From: Sympetrum striolatum
Lineage: Eukaryota; Arthropoda; Insecta; Odonata; Libellulidae
Reading direction: 5' to 3'
NCBI GenBank assembly: GCA_947579665.1
Contig: OX388349.1
Coordinates: forward strand, 41,177,854 to 41,241,853
Length of the DNA stretch: 64,000 nt
The notes beneath the pieces were generated by a model. It did not search any database, had not been told where the DNA came from, and worked only from the letters and a program-made list of their open reading frames with translations. Below, in pieces: positions 37,492 through 49,938 of the stretch. The first letter of the stretch is position 1; the number at the start of each line of letters is the position of its first letter. Both the position numbers and the translations under genes were made by a program.

Positions 37492-37621
37492 AAAGTGGCT
37501 TGATAGTTCAGAGGTTAGAATACCTGCATGAAAACTGGGAGACCTGGGTTCGAGTCCCACTTTTTCATTTTTGCACAACTTGGGTTAAGCCGCATACTTT
37601 CTCGTGCAAAGTTAAAATTAC
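37492..37621 (+). mobile_element. tRNA-derived SINE, family S1, copy 2
   Basis: The A-box region TGATAGTTCAGAGGTTAGAA at 37,501-37,520 and the B-box GGGTTCGAGTCCCAC at 37,546-37,560 have normal pol III spacing. The body CACAACTTGGGTTAAGCCGC and CTTTCTCGTGCAAAGTTAAA is homologous to 24,235-24,285. The flanking 37,440-37,490 may hold a more decayed tRNA-like head on the other strand. Confidence 0.8.
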
Positions 37622-40600
37622 CTATACCGTTGAAACAGGATGAATTTTCAATTATCGATCAGACTCCCCTCTCAATTAAATCCTCGTTTCCTAGTTTCTA
37701 CTCCCAATATCAGTGCAAATGCTTCTATAAATAGTACTCTTTCCGCAATCTCTCTTCCCCGTGTGTCATCCGGAGAGTTAGAAACTTCCGCTGAATTGTT
37801 ATCGCACTCAAGGGAGATGTAACGCTTCCCATTTCGTAGGAAACACCGAAAAGGATATAAAGCTGACTTTTTCGACAGTCTGAAGCCAGCGGAGAGGATT
37901 CGGAATTGGGAAGGAAGTCGTTTCACACACGAGCGTCCGAGAAACTTCCGATTTTTTGTGAAGAAAGTCTCCGAAACTCAGACAAAAAGGAGTTTTTCTC
38001 CAAAAATCAATCTGGAGAAAGTAGTGAGTAGTCTGGTGGTAAAAGAGAAAGATGGGTACTTCTTGTTACATTGTTACATTTGTACCATCATGTAGTAGAG
38101 CTTTCAGTTTATGTCGATAGATTACTACCAGCAAAGCTTGATGTAAATCTACATACATTTAGCACTAAAAGAAAGGGAGTTTTGCTCTGCCTAGAAGGAC
38201 GGAAAGTAATCATTTGATCACTTCGCTTCTCAATGCCTATTTAATTTTTTTTTTAATTTTGGAGGAGTTAAATTATTTGTTTTAGGCATAACTATATATT
38301 TATAGCAACTTTAAACTACCGTTTTTCCATCAATGGATAATTTATAAACAAATTTCTAGATACAGCGAAGAGTTCAATTTTTTCATTGTATAGAGCTCTA
38401 AGTAATAATCAAGCTCTACTCATGTTCCTTTGAAGCATCACTTATATATTTATCACCTAATGTATGAAGTTATTCAAGCATAAAAATCTGCAGGAATATT
38501 TAAAAAAAGGTAAATATTTGGCTTGAAAGCTGTCTTTCTTGGTGTAACAACCACCAAATTAGTGTTAGCAAAATTTTACTTTATTCATGTTAAATTTTGG
38601 AAAGTCAGAGAAAAATATTTTACTTATATTTGGAGAATATTTAACTTTAAAAATTTTGAAGTAACAAAAACTTGAAATTTGACGACCACCACCGTCTTTC
38701 AAGTGTTACTATACGGAGAAAGACTACCCTCTGCAGATCTCTACGTCAATCACATGATAAAAGAAAACCTTTATATTGGTTTATATGCCAAAATGTTGAA
38801 TTTGCTCTCATAGACACGAGATCAAGCTCTTTGCTATCATTCCCATGATATTTCTATCCTAAATAAACACCTCTGCTCAAACTCGCCGATGTTAATTTGA
38901 CTACTTTCCAAACATGACCACCCATAGCTACATTTTAATTTCTGTTTGCCTTTTCTAATTAATATTTTACTTAGCTTTCTACCCATTACCTCAATACTGA
39001 AACTTCGTAGCCTTTATGATGCCATTTGCCACTGTCCTCCAATTTTATGAACTCTATCCTACCAAGCATAAAAGCTTGTGCAAATTTACCTTTGTATCTG
39101 ACGATGTATATTATATCTGGACCTCGTTAAGTCTAATCCAAAGTTACCTGAAAAAATTTGACCTGCGGTGTTAACGAATTAAGGAAAACCCGTTTAATAG
39201 GTGATACCCGGTTAATCAAGGTCAATGTATTTAGATCAGTTATAATAAACACTTAATGCACTGTTATTTTATGAGTATAAAATTAGCCTACATGTCGGTT
39301 TATGTATTGCTGAATGTAGATTTACAATCAATCAATAGATTGATAGAGCTTAACTTTTGTTGCTCAATGTATATCATCTCTTATTAATTATCGCTAAATC
39401 CCTTGTGGAAGATAAAACAAGAAATTACGTAAGTTTTCCATAACTCTCCGAAACACATTCTCTGAAATGAAGCCCCAGAATAATGACCCAAAGGCCTCAG
39501 AAAATCCGACTAAGGGAGTTTGAAGCCAAAAAGTTTTCGAGTCCAGGAGATTTAAAATACATTGTTATTATGAAAATTCGGCCGGGAACTAACTAGTATT
39601 TAGAAAAATATGGATGTTTTTTTTTACTTAGTTGCACTCAGCGTGGTCCGACTGTATCAGCCAAGATTAGTTGTACCTTATATAAGCCTTGAGTGTTAGA
39701 ATTAAGTACTTCACCACTTTCTTCTAAACCAAATATACCTCACGAAGAAAATATAAGGTCCTTCTTAGAGATAACTGGGACTAAAAAGTCTCTTCTCCCT
39801 TCTAACCTTTCGTCAGTGATATAAAAATAAAAGCAATGTATAGGTGAAGAGAGATAGGAAGGAAAACATCAGGAGAACTGAATCTAAAAAAACCTAGGGT
39901 TATATCTTAGAAAAAAATCACTGCAGGAAAACACTCACAAAGAAGGGGGGTGTTAAAAACTGCGCAAAACTACTGATGTTACAAGCCAAAATATGTAAAA
40001 AAAAGCTGTGCATAACATGGAAATTACAAACTCAATACTGCAATAAAATTTTTTCTAATGTATTAAAATCAAATGAAAAATAGCAAAAATTGCAATAACA
40101 CATTATGAGAAAATTAAAAATATCACAAAAAATACGGAATTGACTTAGTTATGTTAATATAAACATCATGCAAAAGAAGAAAATATTAGAACTGTTTTTT
40201 TTACAGTCCACATATTTTTACAAGGAAATACAGAGTTTACGTTCCTTTCGGTGAAGCGAAATTCCCGGGAAGTATTAGAAGGAGTCCATTGAGGCTCTCG
40301 AAGGGTGTAGACCCTGGTGAGGGCACCGAAGTGAGAGTAAGAGCCCCTAACCCTTGCGTACGTCAGCGGAGAGATAAGTATGGGCCTATATAGGAATGCT
40401 TTCATGTTTCTGTCGCCAGATGGAGTTAGGGATGGAAAAAGAGGAGGGGATGGGATGAAAGAGATCTTAGTAAGGGAAGTTTTCGCAAGGTGGCATTGTG
40501 TTAATCTCACAAAGGCAAGCGTGGGCGAGGGGAGAAAATTAATTCCTCTCTAAGGACATTAAAGGGATACGTAAGAGTAATTTAGTCAGGGTTTCAATTT

Positions 40601-40884
40601 CTATCGAAAAATGTTTCCAAATGAAGAGAGCGGGAGATCGATTAGAGATTCCGTCTCCCAATACCAGGCCAAGGAAAGAACGAGCTGGAAACAAATCTAG
40701 TCGAGGAAATGCTTGATGTTTCCAGAAAGTTGATGATATTCCGGCGAGTTCGTCAGAAAATATAGTAATAGGGTAAAATCAAACAATAGAGCACTAAAGA
40801 TTTTAAAGGTGGTAACATATATATGTCTAAAACTAGCTTTTATTACTTTTAAAATTTCCTTCTAGGGTAAATTGAATCAATACC
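37622..40884. other. Unique DNA, nothing recognised
   Basis: A GC-richer island lies at 37,740-38,000 and another at 40,220-40,720 (open frame 40,166-40,510 minus, no motif). The segments between are AT-rich. No repeat ends were found. Confidence 0.4.
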
Positions 40885-41099
40885 GGCCTTGGTGGCCGAG
40901 TGGATAGCATGCCATCTAAGCTATCACTCCTGTCCCAATTTCCCGGGTTCGAATCCCGGCTGAGTAGGATTTTTCCGTTCAGGGAATGGTTGTGTGAGTT
41001 CGTAAGTTACTGTTGCCTCGGTGTAGCTCCTCCTGACAAGTTCATTAGAGCTTAGGAGGACCTCACTGATAGGAGGCAACGGTAGCTTTAAAAAAAATA
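40885..41099 (+). mobile_element. tRNA-derived SINE, family S3, copy 1
   Basis: The head GGCCTTGGTGGCCGAGTGGA (40,885 on) resembles a class II (Leu/Ser-type) tRNA A-box region and the B-box GGGTTCGAATCCCGG lies at 40,945-40,959. The body GGATTTTTCCGTTCAGGGAA plus TGGTTGTGTGAGTTCGT is shared with 52,840-52,885. An A-rich tail at about 41,090-41,099 marks the 3' end. A small inverted pair (GTTGCCTCGGTG...GGAGGCAAC) lies in the body. Confidence 0.85.
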
Positions 41100-41104
41100 A
41101 CATA

Positions 41105-41455
41105 TCTCAGGCCGCCATTTATACAAAACTCTTGGCTTATTTAACTATAATCAGGCCGATACTCATTTATACATCACCTAAGTGGCATTATACATACAAA
41201 TCCTATCTTCAGAAACTGTACAGTTCGAAAGAAAAACCATCAAGGGGATTCTAAATGTCCCACATCGCACAAGTACCACAGAGATATACAAATATCACAG
41301 ACTCATACCTCTCTCAACAACTTTAAATACATTAACTAAAAGATTCAACTCAAAACTAAAACACACTCAAAATAGCTTATTTTCCACAATCTTGGATTAC
41401 GACCTGAAAACAACAATTAATAAATACCGCTGTCCTAAAATGTCGCTAAAATAAT
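41105..41455 (+). pseudogene. LINE reverse transcriptase C-terminal fragment, frameshifted
   Basis: In one frame 41,120-41,230 encodes KLLAYLTIIRPILIYTSPKW, the conserved L-x-x-x-x-RP-I-L-x-Y-x-x-P-x-W motif of Jockey/CR1-type proteins. After a shift near 41,220, the next frame gives FERKTIKGILNVPHRTSTTE, matching the following F-Q-N-K-x-L-R-x-I-x-N-A-P motif. The stop lies at about 41,452. Polymerase catalytic motifs and the endonuclease are missing. The fragment starts right after the A-tail of SINE S3, so the SINE may have inserted next to or into it. It is a different lineage from the 3.3 kb LINE, judging from the motif sequence. Confidence 0.75.
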
Positions 41456-41459
41456 AAAC

Positions 41460-42055
41460 CATAACCCAACCTGGAACCGAGTCAGAACCTCTCCCCTACC
41501 TAATGATCTTCAAAAAAAAGTGAACTTAAAGTGCATAAAGGAACACCATAGATAAGACCTCTAGTCAGGAGCCATGAACAAAATTATTCCGTCAAGAATT
41601 CGATTGGATTGATTCGAATCGGTAAATTGAATCTATGTTCAATGAAAGGAAATTTTACAGTACCAACTGTTTTAGATCTAAGGAAAAATTTTAGCATGGG
41701 ATTATGGATTAAAATTAATTTCAACCTCTCTTATTTTTTTAAATCTAAGGCTGGCAATCTTAATGAGTCGTTAGAAATATATTCAGCCGTTATGGAATTC
41801 AAACCCCAAACTCTCTCTATTAAATAATTGGACCCCCTTGTTTAAAATATTTCTCAATTATATTCTGTAATTGGTGTAATTTATATCATCTGTTCCAGCC
41901 TAATCCTTTCGTATCTGCTAAACATAAGCTTAGGGTAACCAGAGATATTTTTTACTTTATTTAGCTTCATTTTACATCTTCCCAAGACGAAGAGATATTG
42001 TTCTTTTTTAATTAATTCTAATGTTAATTACTTTTCAATTACCTCATTATAGGTA
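41460..42055. other. Unique AT-rich DNA, nothing recognised
   Basis: No motif or repeat was found. The frame 41,609-41,827 has no family signature. Confidence 0.4.
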
Positions 42056-42097
42056 GGTCATTCATTTCTATTGTCGTCATATCCTGTAACCGACACA

Positions 42098-42310
42098 AAA
42101 ATTGTTACTCGTTGAGTCATTTTGCTTGACTTGCGTGGACATGTTCCGCTAATAGAATTCTGGCTCAGTGAGGATAGCAAGGACATTCTACCTCACTCCT
42201 CATCCTGCCAAGTAAATCTCATTCCTCTCTGCAAGCTCTTAGTAGCTTATATCAGAGTGGGTGAAACACCAACCGGCCTTCGGGCTGAATACCTAACAGA
42301 CAGACATCTT
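42098..42310 (+). repeat. Dispersed short repeat family R2, copy 2
   Basis: Homologous to the minus strand of 7,500-7,715, sharing GAGTCATT, TCTGGCTCAGTGAGGA, AATCTCATTCCTCTCTGCAA and GGGCTGAATACCT. Homology fades left of about 42,098 and right of about 42,310. Confidence 0.78.
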
Positions 42311-42345
42311 GCAATGATATATTTTCGTAGTTACAGCTCGTAGTT

Positions 42346-43684
42346 TCTCCCACATCTTTCTCACTAAATCTTTCATAATACGTATACGGTCTTTTTTGAT
42401 AGCATCCAATTCCGTTAGAGATTCTCTCCTCTTTCATTCTAGTTATACTTTTATTCTAGTTCTCTTTCTATTCTCCTTAATATTTAACCTTCCAAAATCT
42501 CACCTTCCTTCCGAAACATTCTTACTTCCATGCTTAATACTCCTCTCCCCATTGAATAATATACGCTTCTTCGTTCACTGCACCAAGAGTTCTCCATAAG
42601 ATTTCAGAAGTCTAAAATGTTTCCATAAAGTACTAAAAACTTACTTTAATGCTTAAAGACGAATAGTCCCATGTCTAAATTGATATCCTCCTTATAGAAT
42701 ACTTCTAAAAATTGCACTATATCCACTCAACTAGTCCAAAATCAAAACCATTGGGCATATCTCACATTCATAACGCCAACTTACTTCACCGATCATAAAA
42801 ATCAATGTCCCATTAAAAATGTAGTGGCTAATCCTCTTGCTTCCCTCTGATATCAAGCTCTTCATATCTGTGTCATGTTGAACTTGCAGTAAGGTAACCG
42901 AACCAAAGTATACCCGCAGGATGAGTTAAATTTCGGTACGTATCCGATTATTTCTTTTTATTCAATTTGCATGCGGTATCGCTCGGAGTTTTCTCAAAAT
43001 GTACGGCCAGTTCAGTGTAGATAGTTACGATATGGATTTTTTAAAATTTATTTACGTCATTGCGACCAAGTACTAATTTTGTTTCCTAAAATTGTGGACT
43101 ATAGTTACATCGTAATTGCCTTCACTCACGCGATTGATGCATAAGTAATCAAAAACTTCACATCAAAACGTGTTTCTTTGTATGACTTTTATCTTCAGTG
43201 AGCAAAATAGACAAACTGTGTAAATTAATGCAACGTATACGTTTATATTAAATTCCACATGCTATAATATCAATCTCTGATTTATCAATTGCCAATTTAC
43301 ACTCGATTCCATGTATGTTGCGATTTTACTCTCCTAAATATTCGGCTTTTGAATGTTTTAAATTATAATTCAATTGGTTTCGATTTATTCTGTATTCATG
43401 AATTTATCTTCTTTAATTTAATTTTATAATTTTTGTTTAATGATATCGCAATTTGCTTATTTAATGTTTCTTTGCAGTTTTGTATGTTATCCTCCTGATT
43501 TGTTGTTCTATCTCAACGTGGTTTCTCTATGTCAAACCATCATTGCGATTATATTCTCTCTACCCTTACTCTCTCTTAATTTCATTAAGTTTTAAAAAAA
43601 TTATTGAAAATATATTAGAAACATAAATGGAAAAATGGCCCTCTCGAACCACACTTCGTCAGATAATGGGTCGAAATAATCTAA
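42346..43684. other. Unique AT-rich DNA, nothing recognised
   Basis: No transposon end, SINE box or coding motif was seen. Confidence 0.4.
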
Positions 43685-44290
43685 TCAATTATGGTTACCA
43701 TTAATAAAATGCTCGATTCCCTTAATATGACAGGGAGGCGATTCGAGTCGTTGAGAAACACGGAAACCCCTAAAAGAGTGCGAGGTGACTTGGAGGCGGA
43801 CGGCTTCTCTTTCGCTTAAATTCCAGTAATTTACGAGGACTGTTGTTTCCTCCGAGACCCAGAGATGAAATACGTTTCCAGGCTCTCCCTCTCGGTACAG
43901 CCATCGGATCAAATATTTAGGCGGCTTTTTAAGTGCCCCCGTAATTCTTCTCAAGAGTCTAGTTTATCAGTTACAGCTCCCGTGAGATTCGGACAAATTT
44001 ATGCGACGGTCTAATTTTTCCCTGATTTAAAAGCGCCGGGGAGAGGAGTGAATAAATGAGAAGGTTTGGAGAGAGTCCCGCCCGTGTACATTTTGATATT
44101 GGTGAGCCATTAAGCCCTATTTCATTACCGCGGATATTTATTCACCGCTGAGATTTTTGCGGTCGTATGCGTTCGGCAATGCATCATCTGCTCGTTTATG
44201 CTTTGAATTGACCATTTATCAATTGGTTCCAGAACAACTTACCGCACGACAACTGAACTCGTCTCGTTTTCAGGAAACATTAATTAAAGG
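43685..44290. other. GC-richer unique island, possible conserved noncoding element
   Basis: This 600-bp block is distinctly less AT-rich than its surroundings, has no internal repeat and no copy elsewhere in the window. The 89-codon minus-strand frame (43,685-43,954) has no recognisable domain. Motifs such as TTAATTAAAGG near its end are common in regulatory DNA but also arise by chance. Function is not shown. Confidence 0.3.
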
Positions 44291-44640
44291 ACAGTACACA
44301 AAATAATATAAAGAGTAGGAATTTTGTGGGAACGATAGAGCGGCAGTCATTTTACCGATTATTGATTAGATACTTTAATCACGAAGAATCTTATTAAACC
44401 CAACCCAACCTCCAACCACCAGGGCTCCAAATTTTAAGTCAAAATTTCGTTCCTTTAATGCTTCCTGAAAACAAGACGTGATCAGTTGTCGTAGCGTTCA
44501 GTTGTTTCGCTCTAAGTTGTCACGCAGTCTGTTTTCGTACGGTTGTCGGGCCACATTATCAATTACCTATAGGGAAACGTTTGTATACTTTTTATTTTAA
44601 GTGGGAATGGATCAAAAAAGTAGAGACGAGTATCAGAAAT

Positions 44641-44710
44641 GTCTGTCAGGACTAATATTTGAACCCAATCTTCCAGTTCATTGCTCTAACCATTAAGTTA
44701 CCTTGCCATA
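44641..44710 (-). mobile_element. tRNA-derived SINE head, minus strand
   Basis: On the minus strand, GTAACTTAATGGTTAGAGCA (A-box type) is followed at normal distance by GGGTTCAAATATTAGTCC, a degenerate B-box. The expected cloverleaf is not intact (the T arm has lost pairing). No other copy of its flank is seen, so the family is unassigned. Confidence 0.6.
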
Positions 44711-44830
44711 ACGTTCAGTCAAACTCTTCAGTTTAGTGTAGGAAGGTTCTTCCTAGTTACAGGCCTTTGAAGGTCACCATTAACTCATGAAGAAGGCCAA
44801 TTTTATACATGGCTGCTATAATGAATAAGA

Positions 44831-45092
44831 GTTAAAAAATCTTCAATAGCCGTCTTTGTCGGCGTTCTTCAACTCATTCGCCGGTTTTAGGAGAAAACTG
44901 GAAGGCTCGGATTACCGAAATTTTAATAACTCCCACTGTACATATCAAAAGCAATGCTGTTATTCATATAATAATAATAATAAAGTACAAGTAAGTACGG
45001 AGGAAAAGGGTATATACTAGTAAGAGGTGTTAAATATGAAATAGTGAGTGACGCCAACAAAGATTGCTATTGGAGATTTTTTACTTCTAAAA
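44831..45092. mobile_element. MITE-like family M1, copy D
   Basis: The left end AAAAAATCTTCAATAGCCGT with CTTTGTCGGCGTTC (44,833-44,866) is the inverse of GACGCCAACAAAGATTGCTA with TTGGAGATTTTTTAC (45,051-45,083). The interior signature CTCCCACTGTACATATCAAA is present, and a short (AAT)n has expanded at about 44,969-44,985. Both ends are well kept, which makes this the best copy for defining the family. Confidence 0.85.
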
Positions 45093-48000
45093 CCATTTAA
45101 CCTATTACATTCAGAATGATTTACTGTGAATAATAATACTTATGCATTCCTGAAGATACATTTCTAATTCTCAAGTTTATATTATATATATCATGTTCTT
45201 TCGATCTTATGAAGCAAAGTAAACTTTGCTTTAATTGATTCATTTCATGTAGAAGACTACAATAAAACTTATACCAATATTATAATTGCTGGTTTAAAAT
45301 TTATCGGAAGGGTAGTTTTACTTAAGTGCTATTTTTTCAAAATATATCAAAAATTCAAATTTTATTATCTTTCTCTCAATTCGGTAACCGTAACTAATAT
45401 TGTAGCTGTACACAGAGATATTTAAATCATCACGCTTTCGGATTATTTACCTATTAATTGATTCTGAAGTTCGTTAGGTATATGATTAAACCTTTCCTAT
45501 GGTTTGCTTTATTCAACTATTTAAAATACAGACAAACTTTCCAAAATTATTCTCCTTTATAGTTCTCTGTCATATTCGGTTTAATTTGTTATGTATTTTG
45601 CCAAAGCAATTTTAATACTACACAAAGGTGGATATTGTACATAGAATACGTACTATCAAAGTAATAATTTCCGGATCAGTTCCATTCAGTTCAACATTGA
45701 TATGAATTTTGAATGAAAGTAAAATTTAGGAGAAGTTCTTTGTGCGAGGCCATATTTACTATCTGACTTTATTTGCTCCGAAATTCATTCTTTAAGGAGG
45801 AAGTTTCTATGACATAGCTGAATGAGGAGTTTTTATGAAGTCTGTATTTATTTGCATCTTCGGAAAAGTAGGCTCAACACCTGAGACATTTCATTATTAA
45901 TCTTGTAGAAAAGGTCACGGAACTTTCATTACACCTTGAAAGAGATATTTCCCATCATCATTTCAACCTATGACAGTAGCATTAGTTACGAAATATAAAT
46001 GAAATTCGCAGTGAAAGTTTTTTCCACCTTCGTTTTATTGTCCCAATCGTTTTTGTATAGGTATAATCTCTGCTTCAGCCTCAGGCAATGGAAATTGTGG
46101 GTTTTTGATCAACATTTTTCCATGGGAAGTAGTATTGATTTTTACTTTTTAAATTTGTGACAAAGGTAAAAATTCCAACGGATTACATAGTCCTATAAAA
46201 AGTGTTTATAGTTTTTTTTACACTGGAGATGGAATTTAAGGTAACTTTCGTAAAGCGAAATCCAAATGGCAATGGTCTGCGTATCCAACCTAGATAATCG
46301 AGAGTGGAAGAATAAGGATGTTATTGCAGATTGGAACTGAACAGGTTTCAATAGAGAATCATAACGGTTCGTATGAAATAGCTACCACTTAACTCGCATT
46401 CCAGTACCTTCAATTCACTTCTATACAGCTGATTCCATACCCTATTTCATTAATCCATTCCGCTCTTTATCTTTCCTTCTTCTCGTCCAATATATATCAC
46501 AACCATTTTTTGCTGTAATTCTAAAAATATCCCACTGTTTTTTCCTCTTTCTTTTTTGCTCAGTGAGGAAATTTTTGCCGTAACTTTGTTTTCCGTCTTG
46601 TTGTTCAAATATGTGATAATGAATGTTTATTATCATATTATGTACATTATGTATTCTATATATTTTTCTTTTATATTTTTTGTCGTACTCTTTCAATGTA
46701 GCAATTTAATTCACAACATATCAAATATAAAATATTTTAATTAAACTCCTCGGGATTTATTTAAGTTTTAGAATAAAAAATAAATTTAATAAGGATAAAT
46801 TCAATCAAATGAAGGTGTGACTAGTATCTCCAAATTCATAATTTCAAAGGTTCCTTTATTTTCATTCTTTAATTGCATTGAGTAAAGTAAGTATCAACTA
46901 TATATCATATGCATATAAATTGGTATAAATCTATGGAATTAGCCTAATTGTAAGTAAAATGTAAGGTCTAAGAAATAAAATCATGTTTGAATGAATATTT
47001 TCAAAATGATACTGTAGGGATTAAATAACATATTTATTCTCGATGGGTTGGATAACATATTGCGTGAGGTTCTGTGGAAAAAGTTTTCTATGTTCACGTA
47101 AAATATACTAAATACTTTGTAGATCTTTCTTTATTGAATTCATCATCCTAAACTTTCACATGCAATAAGTGAGAGCTAGTTCAGTGTCTTCGGTCATTTC
47201 TAAGATTACTTTTGACCAATATTAGTGAATGACTTAGGTTACAAGTAACTCCGCGGCCAAGCTAAAAGGAAAATTTCCCGCAGGACGTAGTTGGGGCTCC
47301 GTTATCCCATTCCTTTGGATACCATAGAATAAATTGTCACTAAATGTCACATTCAAGAGTCACTTTTCCTCTGAAGATGCTTCCTTTGGAGAAAAAATGC
47401 GAATCAGGCAGATTCATTAATTGATGGCTTTGGTAATTCGTGGCAATTTATTCTATTACTTCGCCCTCAATATATACCTTTGCTACTTGGGATACAATCA
47501 AAATGTTTCGCTTAAGCCACTTTCTTAAATTGGGGAGCTATTACTTGCATTTAAAATTGATTCTAAACTCCTTCACTCATTAATCGAGCTCAAATTTGAC
47601 GTTATGGATTGAAATTAAATTTTTAAATAGTTTTAAGAAATATTAACCACTTAAAAATGTGCATTTTTCATTTTCCCTTGCTTCCCGAAGAGAGATGTAA
47701 GTTGTGCTGTTTCCTGGGGTGTGATAAATCAGATTCATCTTCCCGTTGTTCTCACTCACTAGCATGATTTTTTTTGTATAATCGTAAGTACATTATTCAA
47801 GCAAGATGAAAAGGGTTAGTGAAAAATAGTGGTTCATTTTGTAACCAATTATATAGAGTTAGACCGTTTTTAAAATATTACGTGCAAACTATGAGATATT
47901 TAAATAATTGCCATGTATTTTTGTTATCGATTAACCGCATAACAAAATTGGAGGATAAAAATATTTTTTTACTGAATTTTGTTAATTTTTTTCGGTGTCG

Positions 48001-48701
48001 GTTTGATTTAAGCATACGATATAGTGGCTATGATTAGCACTGGTAATGAGGTTAAAACACATTCCCATGATAAAGATCTAATAAATTTGATTACTAAGCG
48101 CGGAGAACCCTAATGCTTTAGAAGTTATTTATCAAATTACTGTACAAATGGAAGTTCCATTCAGTGCAAATCAAATTACTGAAATTTATCAGCGTATTCA
48201 ATCACATTAGTTATTTTCAGTCAGAATGGCTAAATGCTAGGGATTATCAATGTATGGCTGGCAGCCCAATAATTTTGAGGAATGCCTCCCGGAATAGCAC
48301 ATTAATTAACACTTCCACGAAATTATTCATATTATCTTTTTTTCAGTTATTGTATTAGATTTCGTTATGTACCATGCTTTCATACGCTACGTTTAACTTT
48401 ATTTTCATCATTAGAACTTCCTAAAAAGTTGTGGGTAAATATAGAGATACTAGATCACCGATACTTTTCATACAATATTGGAAATTTTGGAATTTTTTCA
48501 AAGGAATTTTACTGATTGAATACCAGCATTAGCTTTAAATAAACAACAGAGTTTGTTTTACTACAATTATGTGTTTATACTGGCATATATTCAAAACTAG
48601 GAAACTAAAGCCATAATTTTAGTCGTATTAAAGATTACTTTCTTTTAAACTTGAGATTGAAGCCCTGATGCAAAGGGTTTCAACCCTATATATATATGAT
48701 A
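45093..48701. other. AT-rich stretch, nothing recognised
   Basis: Open frames at 46,442-46,744, 47,819-48,037 and 48,164-48,358 are short and motif-free. A GC-richer bit lies near 47,250-47,320. No repeat ends were noticed. Confidence 0.4.
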
Positions 48702-48914
48702 CTTTAATATAAAAATTTGTTGTGGCCATCACATGACTTTCTCCATATATAAGATGTAAATATTTATCTACGACAGTATTTTCGAACCCTATATGTATTC
48801 AATCTAAACTTGGATGAAGAGTGATTAATTTATACGTCACAAACGTTCTATAAAATATTACAATTATATTATATATATATATATATACATGTCCCAAAAA
48901 AATAATATTGAATA

Positions 48915-48960
<46 letters not shown>

Positions 48961-49775
48961 TATTCAATATTATTTTTTTGGGACATGTTCGATGAAAAAC
49001 AGTGAAATTGGTCTTCAGCCCACAGCGCCCAGAGCGCCTACAAAGTACATAATCAGCAACTTCCGCTTTATCAGTATTTCATGAATAACTCCTAAACAAT
49101 CAGTTATGCAGAAATATGTTTCACACAAAAGTTATAGTAAATAACATTTTATAAAACTCTGAAAAAATAGTATACACCTTAATTTTATATTTATGGAGAT
49201 ATTTTGCAAAAACGGAAACGAGCTTCGATAAGTAAACTTCAACTTTTGGTTAACCGATTTACTCCAAAAACTGATCAACTCTAACGACACCAACTTAAGT
49301 ACTATGTATGAAATTTGGTGTTCATACAACAAATATTTTTTATGTTAGACCGCCCACAAAGTACATAATGAGCAACTTCCGGTTTATCAGTATTTCACGA
49401 ATAACTCGTAAACAATCAGTGATACAAAAATATGCTTCATACAAAAGTTATAGTAAATTACATTTCTAAAAAGTTTAGTAATATAAGTACATACCTAAAT
49501 ATCATATTTATGGAGATATTCTGCAAAAACTGAAATTCGCTTGGAAGAATAAAGCTCGAATTCCGGTTAACCGATTTACTCCAAAAACTAATAAACTCTT
49601 ACTGCACCCACCATAATGCTATAAATGAAGTTTTGAATTGATACAACAAACAGTTTTTACGTTAAAGCGCCCACAAGCACACACACACACACACATATGT
49701 ATACACAGAAATTCCGAAAATGGTCAAAACGTATTCTATGGACCCCAAAACATTTATTTCCGTTGAAATCTCGAA
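48702..49775 (+). repeat. Dispersed repeat family R1, copy 2
   Basis: Same order as copy 1: head with ACTTTCTCCATATATAAGAT (48,734 on), two 316-bp units (equivalent points 49,033, 49,349 and 49,666), a short (CA)n at 49,677-49,696 and the tail TTCCGAAAATGGTCAAAACG. It stops matching at about 49,775, so the last 60 bp with the right inverted repeat are lost. A 100-bp palindrome has arisen between head and first unit. Confidence 0.82.
48888..48987. repeat. Perfect 100-bp palindrome
   Basis: Positions 48,888-48,937 are the exact reverse complement of 48,938-48,987; I checked the pairs outward from the centre and found no mismatch. The outer part is CATGTCCCAAAAAAATAATA and its inverse, and the middle is alternating TA. 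The right half continues the normal R1 sequence (GGGACATGTTCGATGAAAAA). The left half is an extra inverted copy of it. Copy 1 has no such structure at 160-190. Confidence 0.97.
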
Positions 49776-49938
49776 GTTGATATCGGTATTAATATTATTT
49801 CTATTTCTCTTCCTCCTTTCGCTCATCGATAAACAATAAAAAAACGCTATAATTGCCTCCTTTTCCATTTCTTTTGAAATATTTACAATTTATCGTAGAA
49901 AATGAAACAGGTGGGTGGATAAGAAATAAAGGGACTTT

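Noticed and set aside
40885..40969. Possible tRNA-Leu or tRNA-Ser gene
   Set aside because: The same head and body recur at 52.8 kb with an A-rich tail here; cloverleaf pairing is incomplete, so it is a SINE.
44970..44985. (AAT)n run as an independent microsatellite
   Set aside because: It is short and forms part of MITE copy D, so it is described there.
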